Shown in pieces: positions 7,803 through 13,948 of a DNA stretch of 43,910 nucleotides. The notes beneath the pieces were generated by a model. It searched no databases and had not been told where the DNA came from. It saw only the letters and a list, made by a program, of their open reading frames with translations. The position numbers and the translations under genes were made by a program. The stretch spans positions 1 to 43,910 of the IMG/VR virus record IMGVR_UViG_3300041402_000278, one strand, 5' to 3'. Numbering within the stretch: the first letter of the stretch is position 1; each line of letters begins with the position of its first letter. The stretch comes from a virus.

Positions 7803-8167
7803 CCGTTGCCTGGGCTGCGATATCGAAGAAGACGGGCGAGACCGTGGCCATTCTCACGAACCCACGTTCGCCCACCTTCACACGTCGGGCTGCAGATCCG
7901 AACCTCGAAGTGGTGGCCCTCGAAGTGAGGAACCCCAACCTGGCACCCGTGGCCGTGGGTGACGTGGTGCAGATCGACCCCGAGAGTGACGACAGATTTG
8001 CAGCCTGTTTCATGGTGGTGGAAGAGGTCAAGCCGTGGGGCTTCCAAGGCTACGTCACCGTGCCGGGTGTCGAGCGGAAGGTCGCGTACTACCGAGTGAA
8101 CCGAGGCGAGTGCGAGCGCATTGGACCTGCACCGTGGTCGCTCGATGAAGAACGAAATGATGGATGA
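7799..8167 (+). CDS. Hypothetical protein (122 aa)
   Basis: Unrecognised. The start is taken as the ATG at 7799 overlapping the previous stop. The protein looks beta-rich with repeated short hydrophobic strands (VAWAAISKKTGETVAILTNP; LEVVALEVRNPNLAPVAVGDVVQI), reminiscent of a small OB- or SH3-like barrel, but this is only a pattern impression. The last residues overlap a tiny membrane-protein gene in another frame. Confidence 0.6.
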   Translation: MTVAWAAISKKTGETVAILTNPRSPTFTRRAADPNLEVVALEVRNPNLAPVAVGDVVQIDPESDDRFAACFMVVEEVKPWGFQGYVTVPGVERKVAYYRVNRGECERIGPAPWSLDEERNDG

Positions 8168-8249
8168 ATTTGTCGGGAGCATCTCCCTAATCATGGTCGT
8201 GTGGTTTGTCGTGGTCATCATCGACGTGTGGATGAAGCCCGAAAAGTGA
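8157..8249 (+). CDS. 30-residue single-pass membrane micropeptide
   Basis: A very short gene: two Met codons, then a hydrophobic run (ISLIMVVWFVVVIIDVW) and a charged end (MKPEK). It starts with ATG at 8157, overlaps the upstream gene by 11 bases, and its TGA overlaps the GTG of the next gene, so it fits the tight coupling seen throughout the arm. Tiny membrane proteins like this occur in many phages; the role is unknown. It is real only if the overlap pattern is not coincidental. Confidence 0.5.
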   Translation: MMDEFVGSISLIMVVWFVVVIIDVWMKPEK

Positions 8250-8473
8250 ACCACGAGCACGACTGGATGAGCGTCAACGAGGTCGCACGACGCACGGGAC
8301 ACACCCGCCAATGGGTCCACCAGAAGATCCACGACGGGACGTTCGAGAGCGAGAGGAAGGGACGCAGGATCGACGTGGAGGGTGTGTCCGTCTACACCTG
8401 GATGCTGAAGGAACTCACACGGCTGCGCGACCGAGCCGATCACCTTAGCGATCACATGCCTTATGAAGACTGA
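8246..8473 (+). CDS. Excisionase/MerR-like helix-turn-helix protein
   Basis: 75-residue protein with a winged helix-turn-helix of the HTH_17 (excisionase/MerR) kind: 'MSVNEVARRTGHTRQWVHQKIHDGTF' followed by a basic wing and DVEGV. Such proteins bind DNA as small regulators or recombination directionality factors. The GTG at 8246 overlaps the previous stop; the ATG at 8267 is an alternative that keeps the whole domain. No integrase is present in the window, so a regulatory role is more likely than excision. Confidence 0.7.
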   Translation: MNHEHDWMSVNEVARRTGHTRQWVHQKIHDGTFESERKGRRIDVEGVSVYTWMLKELTRLRDRADHLSDHMPYED

Positions 8474-9506
8474 CGAGCAACAGAAGCGGGAAGAATTCCT
8501 CAAGCGTAGGCGGAAGGGGATCGGGGGCTCAGATGTAGGCGCGGTCCTGGGTGTCGATCGCTACCGGGATGCCATCGACGTGTTCCTCGACAAGACGCAG
8601 CCCATGGAGGACATCGACAACCCCAACATGGAGCGGGGGCGCATGATGGAGGCGGTCGTGGCCGTGAAGTGGACGATGGCTACCGGGCGCCGGATCAAGG
8701 CGGGCAAGTTCCGGAAGCACCGCATGTATCCCTGGCTGCTGGGCAACCCCGACCGCATAATCCTGGCCGAAGGGAAGGCACCCTACGAGACCATCGAGAA
8801 CGGTAACGGGGTGCTCGAACTGAAGACGGCGAACCAGTACGTCTTCAAGCAGATCAAAGACCAGGGCTTGCCGCAGTCGTACCTGCTGCAGCTTCAGCAC
8901 TACATGGGGGTCTGTGGCCTGGAGTGGGGCAGCTTCGGTGTGTTGTGCGCTGACCCGTGGGAGTTTCTGCACTTCGATGTTGCCTTCGATCCGGATCTCT
9001 TCGAGCAGGTCTCCTATGTGCTTGAGACCTTCTGGAAAGAGAACGTGATGCGAGGCATCCCACCGATCCCCGAGCCAGTCGATTGGAGTGACTGCCCCAA
9101 ACCGGCTGCAGATGAAGAGGTCGGCATCCTGGACACGCCCTCCTGGGAGGGAGCCGTCGATCTGTACCGCGAAGCGAAGAACATGCTCCGGCTGGGCAAA
9201 GAGTACGAGGACCAGGCGAAAGAACTCCTGAAACTGGAGGTCGATTTCGAGCATGGGGTCTACGAGGGTGCCGGGGCTCGCGTCTACTACCGGGAGCAGC
9301 AGGGGCGGAAGTCCTTCATGCAGCGGGAGCTTGGAGTCCTGCAGCCGTTGGACCCGATCGCGATGGCAACCCTCTTGGAGAAAGCGGGGCTTGACCTAGA
9401 CGTTATTGAGGTTCTCTTCGAGGAAGCCCGCTTGGACCTGACCAGGTTCGAGAAACGAGGCAAGCCCTTCAGCACCTTGAGGATGTATGATTCCAAAGAC
9501 GGGTGA
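8463..9506 (+). CDS. YqaJ-type (lambda Exo-like) recombination exonuclease
   Basis: 347-residue nuclease of the YqaJ / lambda exonuclease family, which resects double-strand ends in a 5'-3' direction for single-strand annealing. Key features: GIGGSDVGAVLG near residue 20, E in MERGRMME near 60, catalytic D97 in GNPDR, E119-x-K121 in the ELK motif, and QLQHY at 143-147. These match the PD-(D/E)xK core. A RecT-type annealing protein follows closely, the usual partner. The C-terminal 120 residues are helical and may contact that partner. It overlaps the upstream DNA-binding gene by 11 bases. Confidence 0.85.
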   Translation: MKTDEQQKREEFLKRRRKGIGGSDVGAVLGVDRYRDAIDVFLDKTQPMEDIDNPNMERGRMMEAVVAVKWTMATGRRIKAGKFRKHRMYPWLLGNPDRIILAEGKAPYETIENGNGVLELKTANQYVFKQIKDQGLPQSYLLQLQHYMGVCGLEWGSFGVLCADPWEFLHFDVAFDPDLFEQVSYVLETFWKENVMRGIPPIPEPVDWSDCPKPAADEEVGILDTPSWEGAVDLYREAKNMLRLGKEYEDQAKELLKLEVDFEHGVYEGAGARVYYREQQGRKSFMQRELGVLQPLDPIAMATLLEKAGLDLDVIEVLFEEARLDLTRFEKRGKPFSTLRMYDSKDG

Positions 9507-9762
9507 CCAAATCCCGATGTTCCCCAAGGAACCGGGAGATCTACGCCTGTGCCTGGGGTGCCGCACGAAGTACGAGGCGGACCCAGACCTACACGCTGGC
9601 GGATGGTGCCCGACGTGTGGCTCCCAGAAGTATGAGGCTGCAGTCAAGAGCGACTACCGTACACGCCCGACGCCCGAGCCGGAGCCGCCCGAGCCGGATG
9701 GGAGCCCCGACGAATTCGACGGACCCGAACTAGGATCAACGGAGGACTACAAGCATGGCTAA
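9487..9762 (+). CDS. Zinc-ribbon protein between exonuclease and RecT (91 aa)
   Basis: Small protein with two CxxC pairs (CLGC near 23-26 and CPTC near 41-44) forming a likely zinc ribbon, followed by a proline/glutamate-rich disordered tail (PEPEPPEPDGSP). It overlaps the exonuclease gene by 20 bases and the RecT gene by 8, so it is co-expressed with the recombination pair. It may be a DNA-binding accessory factor, but there is no direct evidence. Confidence 0.6.
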   Translation: MIPKTGDQIPMFPKEPGDLRLCLGCRTKYEADPDLHAGGWCPTCGSQKYEAAVKSDYRTRPTPEPEPPEPDGSPDEFDGPELGSTEDYKHG

Positions 9763-10561
9763 AGAGCAGAGCAAACTCCCCGCACTCATCGAGTCATCGG
9801 AGATGCGGTTCGCAGATGTGTTGCCCCCAGAGATGGACCCGAAGCGCGTCGTGCGCCTCGCGAAGTTCGCCGTCCACCGGAACCCGGCGCTGCTGAAGTG
9901 TGACCCGATCAGCGTGATCGAGGCGATCGTCACCGCCTGCCAGCTAGGGCTGGAGATCAACAGCCCCATTGGTGGCGCCCATCTCGTTCCGTTCCGGACC
10001 AGATGCCAGATGATCCCAGACTACAGGGGTCTCATCAAGCTGGCGCTGAAGGGTGGCGACGTGAAGAAACTGGTGGCCCGTGAGGTCTACTCCGGGGACC
10101 TGTTCCACGTCCTGCAGGGCACGACCGAGAGCATCGAGCACGTCCCTCTCCTGGGTGACGAGCGGAGGATGGACGATGACGTGGTGGCCTTCTATGCCGT
10201 GGCCACCATGGTTGACGGCCAGACGGTCCACGAGTACGCACCGAGGGGCGACGTGGACAAGATCCGCGAGAGGTCCAGAGCGGGCAACGACGGCCCTTGG
10301 GTGACGGACTACGCAGCGATGGGGAAAAAAACGATGGTGAAGCGGGTCCTCAAGTGGCTCGATCTCTCTCCCAACCTGGCGCTGGCCATCGAGATGGACA
10401 ACCGAGGGGACGTGGGCTGGGGGAACGCGACCACCGACTCAGACACCGAGGCCGACGTGGCTACGGACATGGCCGAGAAGGCGCGAGCCGCACAGGAGGG
10501 GCTGACCGAACGGCTTGCAGATGAACGGCGGACGGAGATCATCGGGGAGGAAGTCGAATGA
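9755..10561 (+). CDS. RecT-family single-strand annealing protein
   Basis: 268-residue annealing protein of the RecT/Redbeta-like family, which pairs complementary single strands exposed by the exonuclease. The characteristic stretch is visible: 'PKRVVRLAKFAVHRNPALLKCDPISVIEAI', then 'ACQLGLEINSPIGGAHLVPF', and 'CQMIPDYRGLIKLALKGG', followed by the E-V-Y-x-G-D-x-F motif. The C-terminus is acidic and variable, as is usual. Together with the YqaJ-type nuclease it forms a complete annealing recombination module, used for replication-linked repair and concatemer formation. Confidence 0.9.
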   Translation: MAKEQSKLPALIESSEMRFADVLPPEMDPKRVVRLAKFAVHRNPALLKCDPISVIEAIVTACQLGLEINSPIGGAHLVPFRTRCQMIPDYRGLIKLALKGGDVKKLVAREVYSGDLFHVLQGTTESIEHVPLLGDERRMDDDVVAFYAVATMVDGQTVHEYAPRGDVDKIRERSRAGNDGPWVTDYAAMGKKTMVKRVLKWLDLSPNLALAIEMDNRGDVGWGNATTDSDTEADVATDMAEKARAAQEGLTERLADERRTEIIGEEVE

Positions 10562-10656
10562 AGCTCTGGCAAGCCTTACTCCTGGTGGTGATCGGCATCC
10601 TCGCAGCCGCCTTCCTGTTCTCGCTCGTGATGATCGCGATAGGACCGAGGATGTGA
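10558..10656 (+). CDS. 32-residue membrane micropeptide
   Basis: Short gene beginning at ATG 10558, overlapping the RecT stop, and ending at 10656 where its TGA overlaps the GTG of the next gene. Nearly the whole product is hydrophobic (ALLLVVIGILAAAFLFSLVM) with a short basic tail (GPRM). It is the second such peptide in this arm (see 8157). The in-frame coupling on both sides supports expression; function unknown. Confidence 0.5.
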   Translation: MKLWQALLLVVIGILAAAFLFSLVMIAIGPRM

Positions 10657-11108
10657 AGGACGCCTCAATCCCGTGCCTCGACCCTGTCGATCGAGCGGCC
10701 AAGCTGGCTGCAGAATTCGAGAAGATCTGGGACATCTACCCGAAGCGAATCGCGAAGGCTGACGGTCTCGAACACTACAACGCCCGACGCAAAGAGGGCG
10801 TGAGTTTCCGGGTGCTGCTCGCAGCCGCGAAAGCATACAAGGCAGACCGCCGAGGCGAGGACGCCAAGTTCACGATCCTAGCGAAGACGTTCTTCGGTAC
10901 GAAGCACCGATACCTGGACTATGACGGGAAGGCCAATGGGTCCCCCGAGAGGAAGGATGGTAAGTGGGCGCCACCGATGACGAGGGACCTGCAGGCGATG
11001 GCGAGGAGGGAGGACGAGGAGGAGGCCCGCCAGCAGACACAAGAGAAGCCGACGACGGACCCCAGCCCGACAACGGAGACGGTGGAGGAGCAACTCAAGA
11101 ATCTGTAA
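10653..11108 (+). CDS. Replication accessory/initiator-type protein
   Basis: 151-residue protein carrying the pattern 'FEKIWDIYPKRIAKADGLEHYNARR' near the N-terminus. This resembles the 'F-x-x-F/I-W-x-x-Y-P-(R/K)-K' element seen in many phage replication initiators and helicase-loader-like proteins next to DnaB-type helicases. The rest is basic helix, then an acidic, Gln/Thr/Pro-rich tail. The GTG at 10653 is chosen because it overlaps the preceding stop; no better in-frame start follows. Its place directly before the helicase supports a role in loading it, which is inference. Confidence 0.6.
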   Translation: MKDASIPCLDPVDRAAKLAAEFEKIWDIYPKRIAKADGLEHYNARRKEGVSFRVLLAAAKAYKADRRGEDAKFTILAKTFFGTKHRYLDYDGKANGSPERKDGKWAPPMTRDLQAMARREDEEEARQQTQEKPTTDPSPTTETVEEQLKNL

Positions 11109-11113
11109 GGGAG

Positions 11114-12094
11114 ATGATCGACAAACAGGTCGCGATCAGGCGCCTGGAGTCGGACATGGAACAGCGGCAAGACCTGGCGATCCACCGGCAGGCTGAAAGC
11201 GAGTCCCCGCCTTTCGTACAGGTACTTGGGTACGAGCTAGACAAGCTGGAGCAACTGAAGCTCGCGCCGTTGGACGTAGCGCCCACGCCGTTCCGCTCGT
11301 GGAATCTCATCTGCAGGGACGAGGGTGGGGGGAAGGGAATCGCCCGTGGGTGGCACGTCCTCATCGGTGGGAACAGCGGGTACGGGAAGAGCCTGCTGGC
11401 CATCAACCTCGCAGCCCACGCCGTAGCGAACGGCGAGAAGGTCGGGATCATCTCCCTGGAGATGAGCAAACCCCAGTGCATGACGAGGTTCATGTCGGTC
11501 TTCTCCGGGGGCGCCATCCGGAAGCTGGAATGGGGCAGCAACTACGACAAAGAGACCGCCTTCACGGCCAAGTCGCTGATCGAGGAGAACTACGAGCGCA
11601 ACGGTGGGCTGCTGCTCACGAACGAGAGGCCCTTGAGCAGCCTGGGCGACATCGTGACAGCGATGCGATACCTGAATGAGTACGAGGGTTGCAGGTACTT
11701 CATCACCGACTACCTCCAGCTTGCCTGGGCTGGCAACGCACAGAACGCCACCGATCGGATCACCGAAGTGAGTCATGCCATACGTGGCGAAGCCGTGGAC
11801 CTGGGCGTAGTGTCTGTTGGGGTGAGCCAATTCAACCGGAGCATCTCAGGGGCCAAAGAGAGCCCCGTCATCCAGGGACTCATGGGCGGGAGCGCACTTG
11901 AGAACGACTCGAACCAAGTCCTGCTACTCGATCACAGCACGTACAAAGAGACCGGCGAGACCGGGGCGATCATCAAGCTGCTGATCGCAAAGAACCGGCA
12001 CGGATCTCGCGGCGAGGTTCCCCTCATGTGGGACTACTCGACGCTGAGAGCGAGGGAATGCGATGCGAGAGAGTTCGAGGAAGGGGCGTCGTAG
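11114..12094 (+). CDS. DnaB-type replicative helicase, core domain only
   Basis: 326-residue RecA-fold ATPase of the DnaB family. Visible motifs: Walker A GGNSGYGKS at about 85-93, 'VGIISLEMSKPQ' (DnaB motif 1a-like), Walker B-like FITDYLQL with D199, 'VVSVGVSQFNR' (motif 3/4-like) and 'LENDSNQVLLL'. It lacks the N-terminal primase-interacting domain of full DnaB, so it is a shortened phage form. The ATG at 11114 is six bases after the previous stop but with the GGGAG binding site very close; the ATG at 11156 is an alternative. A longer in-frame upstream stretch overlaps the previous gene and is rejected. Confidence 0.8.
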   Translation: MIDKQVAIRRLESDMEQRQDLAIHRQAESESPPFVQVLGYELDKLEQLKLAPLDVAPTPFRSWNLICRDEGGGKGIARGWHVLIGGNSGYGKSLLAINLAAHAVANGEKVGIISLEMSKPQCMTRFMSVFSGGAIRKLEWGSNYDKETAFTAKSLIEENYERNGGLLLTNERPLSSLGDIVTAMRYLNEYEGCRYFITDYLQLAWAGNAQNATDRITEVSHAIRGEAVDLGVVSVGVSQFNRSISGAKESPVIQGLMGGSALENDSNQVLLLDHSTYKETGETGAIIKLLIAKNRHGSRGEVPLMWDYSTLRARECDAREFEEGAS

Positions 12095-12434
12095 AATCGT
12101 CAAGCGGCCACCCCCCAGCGAGAAGGACGAAGAGCGCGACTGCATCGACCTATACGAAATATGCGGGTGCATCGTCATCAAGTTCAGCCAAGCCCAGAAG
12201 GCCATGCAGACGCGAGGCATCTCGGATCTTCTCGTACTTTGCCCGAAGCTGAACACCTTTTGGTGGCACGAAGTAAAGCGCCGCCAGGGACCCGAGTACC
12301 AGAAAATTCAGCACGGCCAAACGCCTCATCAGGTTCAATTCCAAGGGTGGGTTGAGCTAGTGGGTCACACCTACATACTAGGCCCGCTGTCGGTCGCGCA
12401 ACAGCACCTTGAAAAACTGGGGATCATCCGATAA
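12063..12434 (+). CDS. VRR-NUC-type nuclease
   Basis: 123-residue nuclease-like protein of the VRR-NUC (PD-(D/E)xK) superfamily. The pattern is 'GISDLLVL' with D55, then 'HEVKRR' with E70 and K72, and a downstream Q-rich helix (TPHQVQFQGW). Phage VRR-NUC proteins act as structure-specific nucleases, for example resolving branched DNA during recombination or packaging. The basic N-terminus (SRKGRRRIVKR) suits DNA binding. It overlaps the helicase gene by 32 bases, consistent with coupling to replication. Confidence 0.75.
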   Translation: MRESSRKGRRRIVKRPPPSEKDEERDCIDLYEICGCIVIKFSQAQKAMQTRGISDLLVLCPKLNTFWWHEVKRRQGPEYQKIQHGQTPHQVQFQGWVELVGHTYILGPLSVAQQHLEKLGIIR

Positions 12435-12829
12435 TGCTAGAGCTACAGGAGGTTCGACTACCTCCACACATACTAGCTACGATGGCCGCTGGCACGAGGG
12501 CCTTCAAGATGGGCGAGTGTGGGGTGTTCGTGTCCCAAGAGCCGATCGACATGATCTACGGTAGGCGGTGGCATCTGTCGATCAGCCACCCGTCCAGGTA
12601 TCCGACGTGGGATGAGATCGGGGAGGCGCGAGACCGCCTGCTACCCGAGGACACCTTCATGTGCGTACCGTTCCCGCCGCGAAAGCATTGGCTCTCGATC
12701 CACCCGAATTGCTTCCACCTGTGGGAGTTCAGGGACGAGAATCTGCAGGCCCAGATGATCCTCGAAGGTGAGTCAGCCCGCGAAGCGGGGAAGGGTGTGC
12801 CGGAGCCAGCCAGGGAGCACCGGCCCTAA
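12434..12829 (+). CDS. DUF7694-like conserved phage protein
   Basis: 131-residue protein with the recognisable phage pattern 'WHLSISHPSRYPTWDEI', then 'ARDRLLPEDTFMCVPFPP' and 'HPNCFHLWEF'. I know this as a widespread phage family of unknown function (DUF7694-like), often near replication or nuclease genes. The ATG at 12434 shares a base with the previous stop. It is the last plus-strand gene and its TAA overlaps the TAG of the convergent minus-strand gene. Confidence 0.75.
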   Translation: MLELQEVRLPPHILATMAAGTRAFKMGECGVFVSQEPIDMIYGRRWHLSISHPSRYPTWDEIGEARDRLLPEDTFMCVPFPPRKHWLSIHPNCFHLWEFRDENLQAQMILEGESAREAGKGVPEPAREHRP

Positions 12830-13290
12830 CCCTCGCCGTGGTCCCGCTTCCTCTTGTGCTCGTGGGGCTCCACGGTCACCGGCACGGTCACGTTCGTGTC
12901 GCCCTCGTGGTGTACGTCGTCCCCGTTCGGCTTGTCCGCGATCTTCTTTACCTGCCACGCCATGAACGCTGCGATGAGGACGAGCGCACCCTGGCCTGCC
13001 CTGACCAAGTTGGAACCCCCACAGGCGTTGCACTCCTGGGCGGCGATCTCGATACGGAGTGCTTCCAGGTTCCTGTTGAGGTTGGCGATCATGGCGCTGT
13101 CCGTCATCACCGTGATCTCGTTGGTGATCTGCAGCGGTGGGAGGTTGATCGTGTTCTCTATGGGCGCTTGAGGGATCACGATTGGGTCCTGGGCCGACAG
13201 TTGCCCGACCCAGAGGACTCCCACACACAGGACAAGCAAGCTCCCGGTGCTCCGTAAAGTCATCGGGCTATACCTCTGAATCGGGCGCAT
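12826..13290 (-). CDS. Exported membrane protein of the lysis region (154 aa)
   Basis: Last gene of the minus-strand late operon. The N-terminal 33 residues look like a signal peptide (GSLLVLCVGVLWVGQLSA followed by Q). A polar middle contains a CNACGG cysteine pair near residue 90. A second hydrophobic segment (ALVLIAAFMAWQV, about 105-118) and a basic His/Lys/Arg-rich tail follow. It lies after the endolysin and holin-like genes, where spanins usually occur, but no lipobox cysteine is visible at the cleavage site, so a standard unimolecular spanin is not supported. The ATG at 13290 follows GGAGAG with good spacing; a later ATG at 13263 is possible. Confidence 0.6.
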   Translation of the reverse strand: MRPIQRYSPMTLRSTGSLLVLCVGVLWVGQLSAQDPIVIPQAPIENTINLPPLQITNEITVMTDSAMIANLNRNLEALRIEIAAQECNACGGSNLVRAGQGALVLIAAFMAWQVKKIADKPNGDDVHHEGDTNVTVPVTVEPHEHKRKRDHGEG

Positions 13291-13292
13291 CG

Positions 13293-13460
13293 TTACTCTC
13301 CAGTGAAGATGTCTGCGAACGTCCTACCCAAGTCTATCACGGTATCCGCGAGCGTCTGATGGGCCTCGGGGAAGAGCACGATGGAGGCGATCAGCAGGAC
13401 GAAACCTCCCAGCACTAGTACGACCTTCGGCCAAGAGACCGCGTCGAAGAATTTGCTCAA
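13293..13460 (-). CDS. Holin-like single-pass membrane protein (55 aa)
   Basis: Small gene just downstream of the endolysin. It starts with TTG at 13460 overlapping the endolysin TGA (TTGA) and ends with TAA at 13293. The product has a short charged N-terminus, one hydrophobic segment (VVLVLGGFVLLIASIVLF, about residues 13-30) and a polar, slightly acidic C-terminus. Size, a single membrane span and position between endolysin and the exported protein fit a small holin, which would set lysis timing by forming holes in the inner membrane. There is no sequence motif that proves it. Confidence 0.6.
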   Translation of the reverse strand: MSKFFDAVSWPKVVLVLGGFVLLIASIVLFPEAHQTLADTVIDLGRTFADIFTGE

Positions 13461-13948
13461 AGCCTGACCTCGAAGTGCGGCAGGTCATGGAACGTCTGGT
13501 CCTCCAGCGAGCGGTCTCCATCCCAGTCCCCGCCCCACCGGATGTCCACACCCGTCTCCTCTGCCACCCCGAGGACGAACCCCCCGAAGTAGTACCACCG
13601 GGCGACCTCGCGGACGTACCCTTCCACGAGTGACATGATCTCTGTGCCCTGCTCGTCACTCATCAGGCCCGCGACGGTCTCGATACGACCCAACAGCTTC
13701 GCTGCCTGGGGCCAGGAGAGGGGGTCAGGAGCCGCATCGACGGCCATGGCAGGCGTGGGTAGGTGTTTGGAGTTCATCGTCTTGGAGACGCCCTTCTCGA
13801 CGTTCTTCCGCTGCTGCTCCTCAGACCTGTGACCCTCCAGGATTGTGTTCGGGAATTCTGCCCCGACTTTCTTCATCAAATCCTGCAGCACCGGATGGAC
13901 AGTGCCGAGTCGTTCGAGGCTCGTGGCCCCGTAGTTGTTGCCTGCCAT
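13457..13948 (-). CDS. Endolysin, M15-type D-Ala/L-alanyl-D-glutamate peptidase
   Basis: 163-residue peptidoglycan peptidase of the M15 (VanY/Lys-T5-like) family. Zinc ligands are visible in the expected order: H62 in SKH, D71 in AVDAAP, and H158 in HDLPHFE close to the C-terminus. The usual 'SxHxxGxAxD' motif is slightly altered (SKHLPTPAMAVD, Pro/Thr in place of the common Gly), but the metal residues remain. There is no signal peptide, so it needs a holin, which is encoded next. It begins at ATG 13948 overlapping the preceding stop. It would cleave stem peptides in the cell wall at the end of infection. Confidence 0.85.
   Translation of the reverse strand: MAGNNYGATSLERLGTVHPVLQDLMKKVGAEFPNTILEGHRSEEQQRKNVEKGVSKTMNSKHLPTPAMAVDAAPDPLSWPQAAKLLGRIETVAGLMSDEQGTEIMSLVEGYVREVARWYYFGGFVLGVAEETGVDIRWGGDWDGDRSLEDQTFHDLPHFEVRL

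Noticed and set aside
7607-8503. 298-codon minus-strand frame opposite a run of small early genes
   Set aside because: Its product is His/Arg/Val-rich without motifs, while the plus strand has properly coupled starts and stops and helix-turn-helix or cysteine-pair motifs.
10964-11113. Upstream in-frame extension of the DnaB-type helicase
   Set aside because: It overlaps the previous gene by 145 bases and encodes a Gly/Asp/Glu low-complexity stretch; an ATG at 11114 follows directly after the previous stop.
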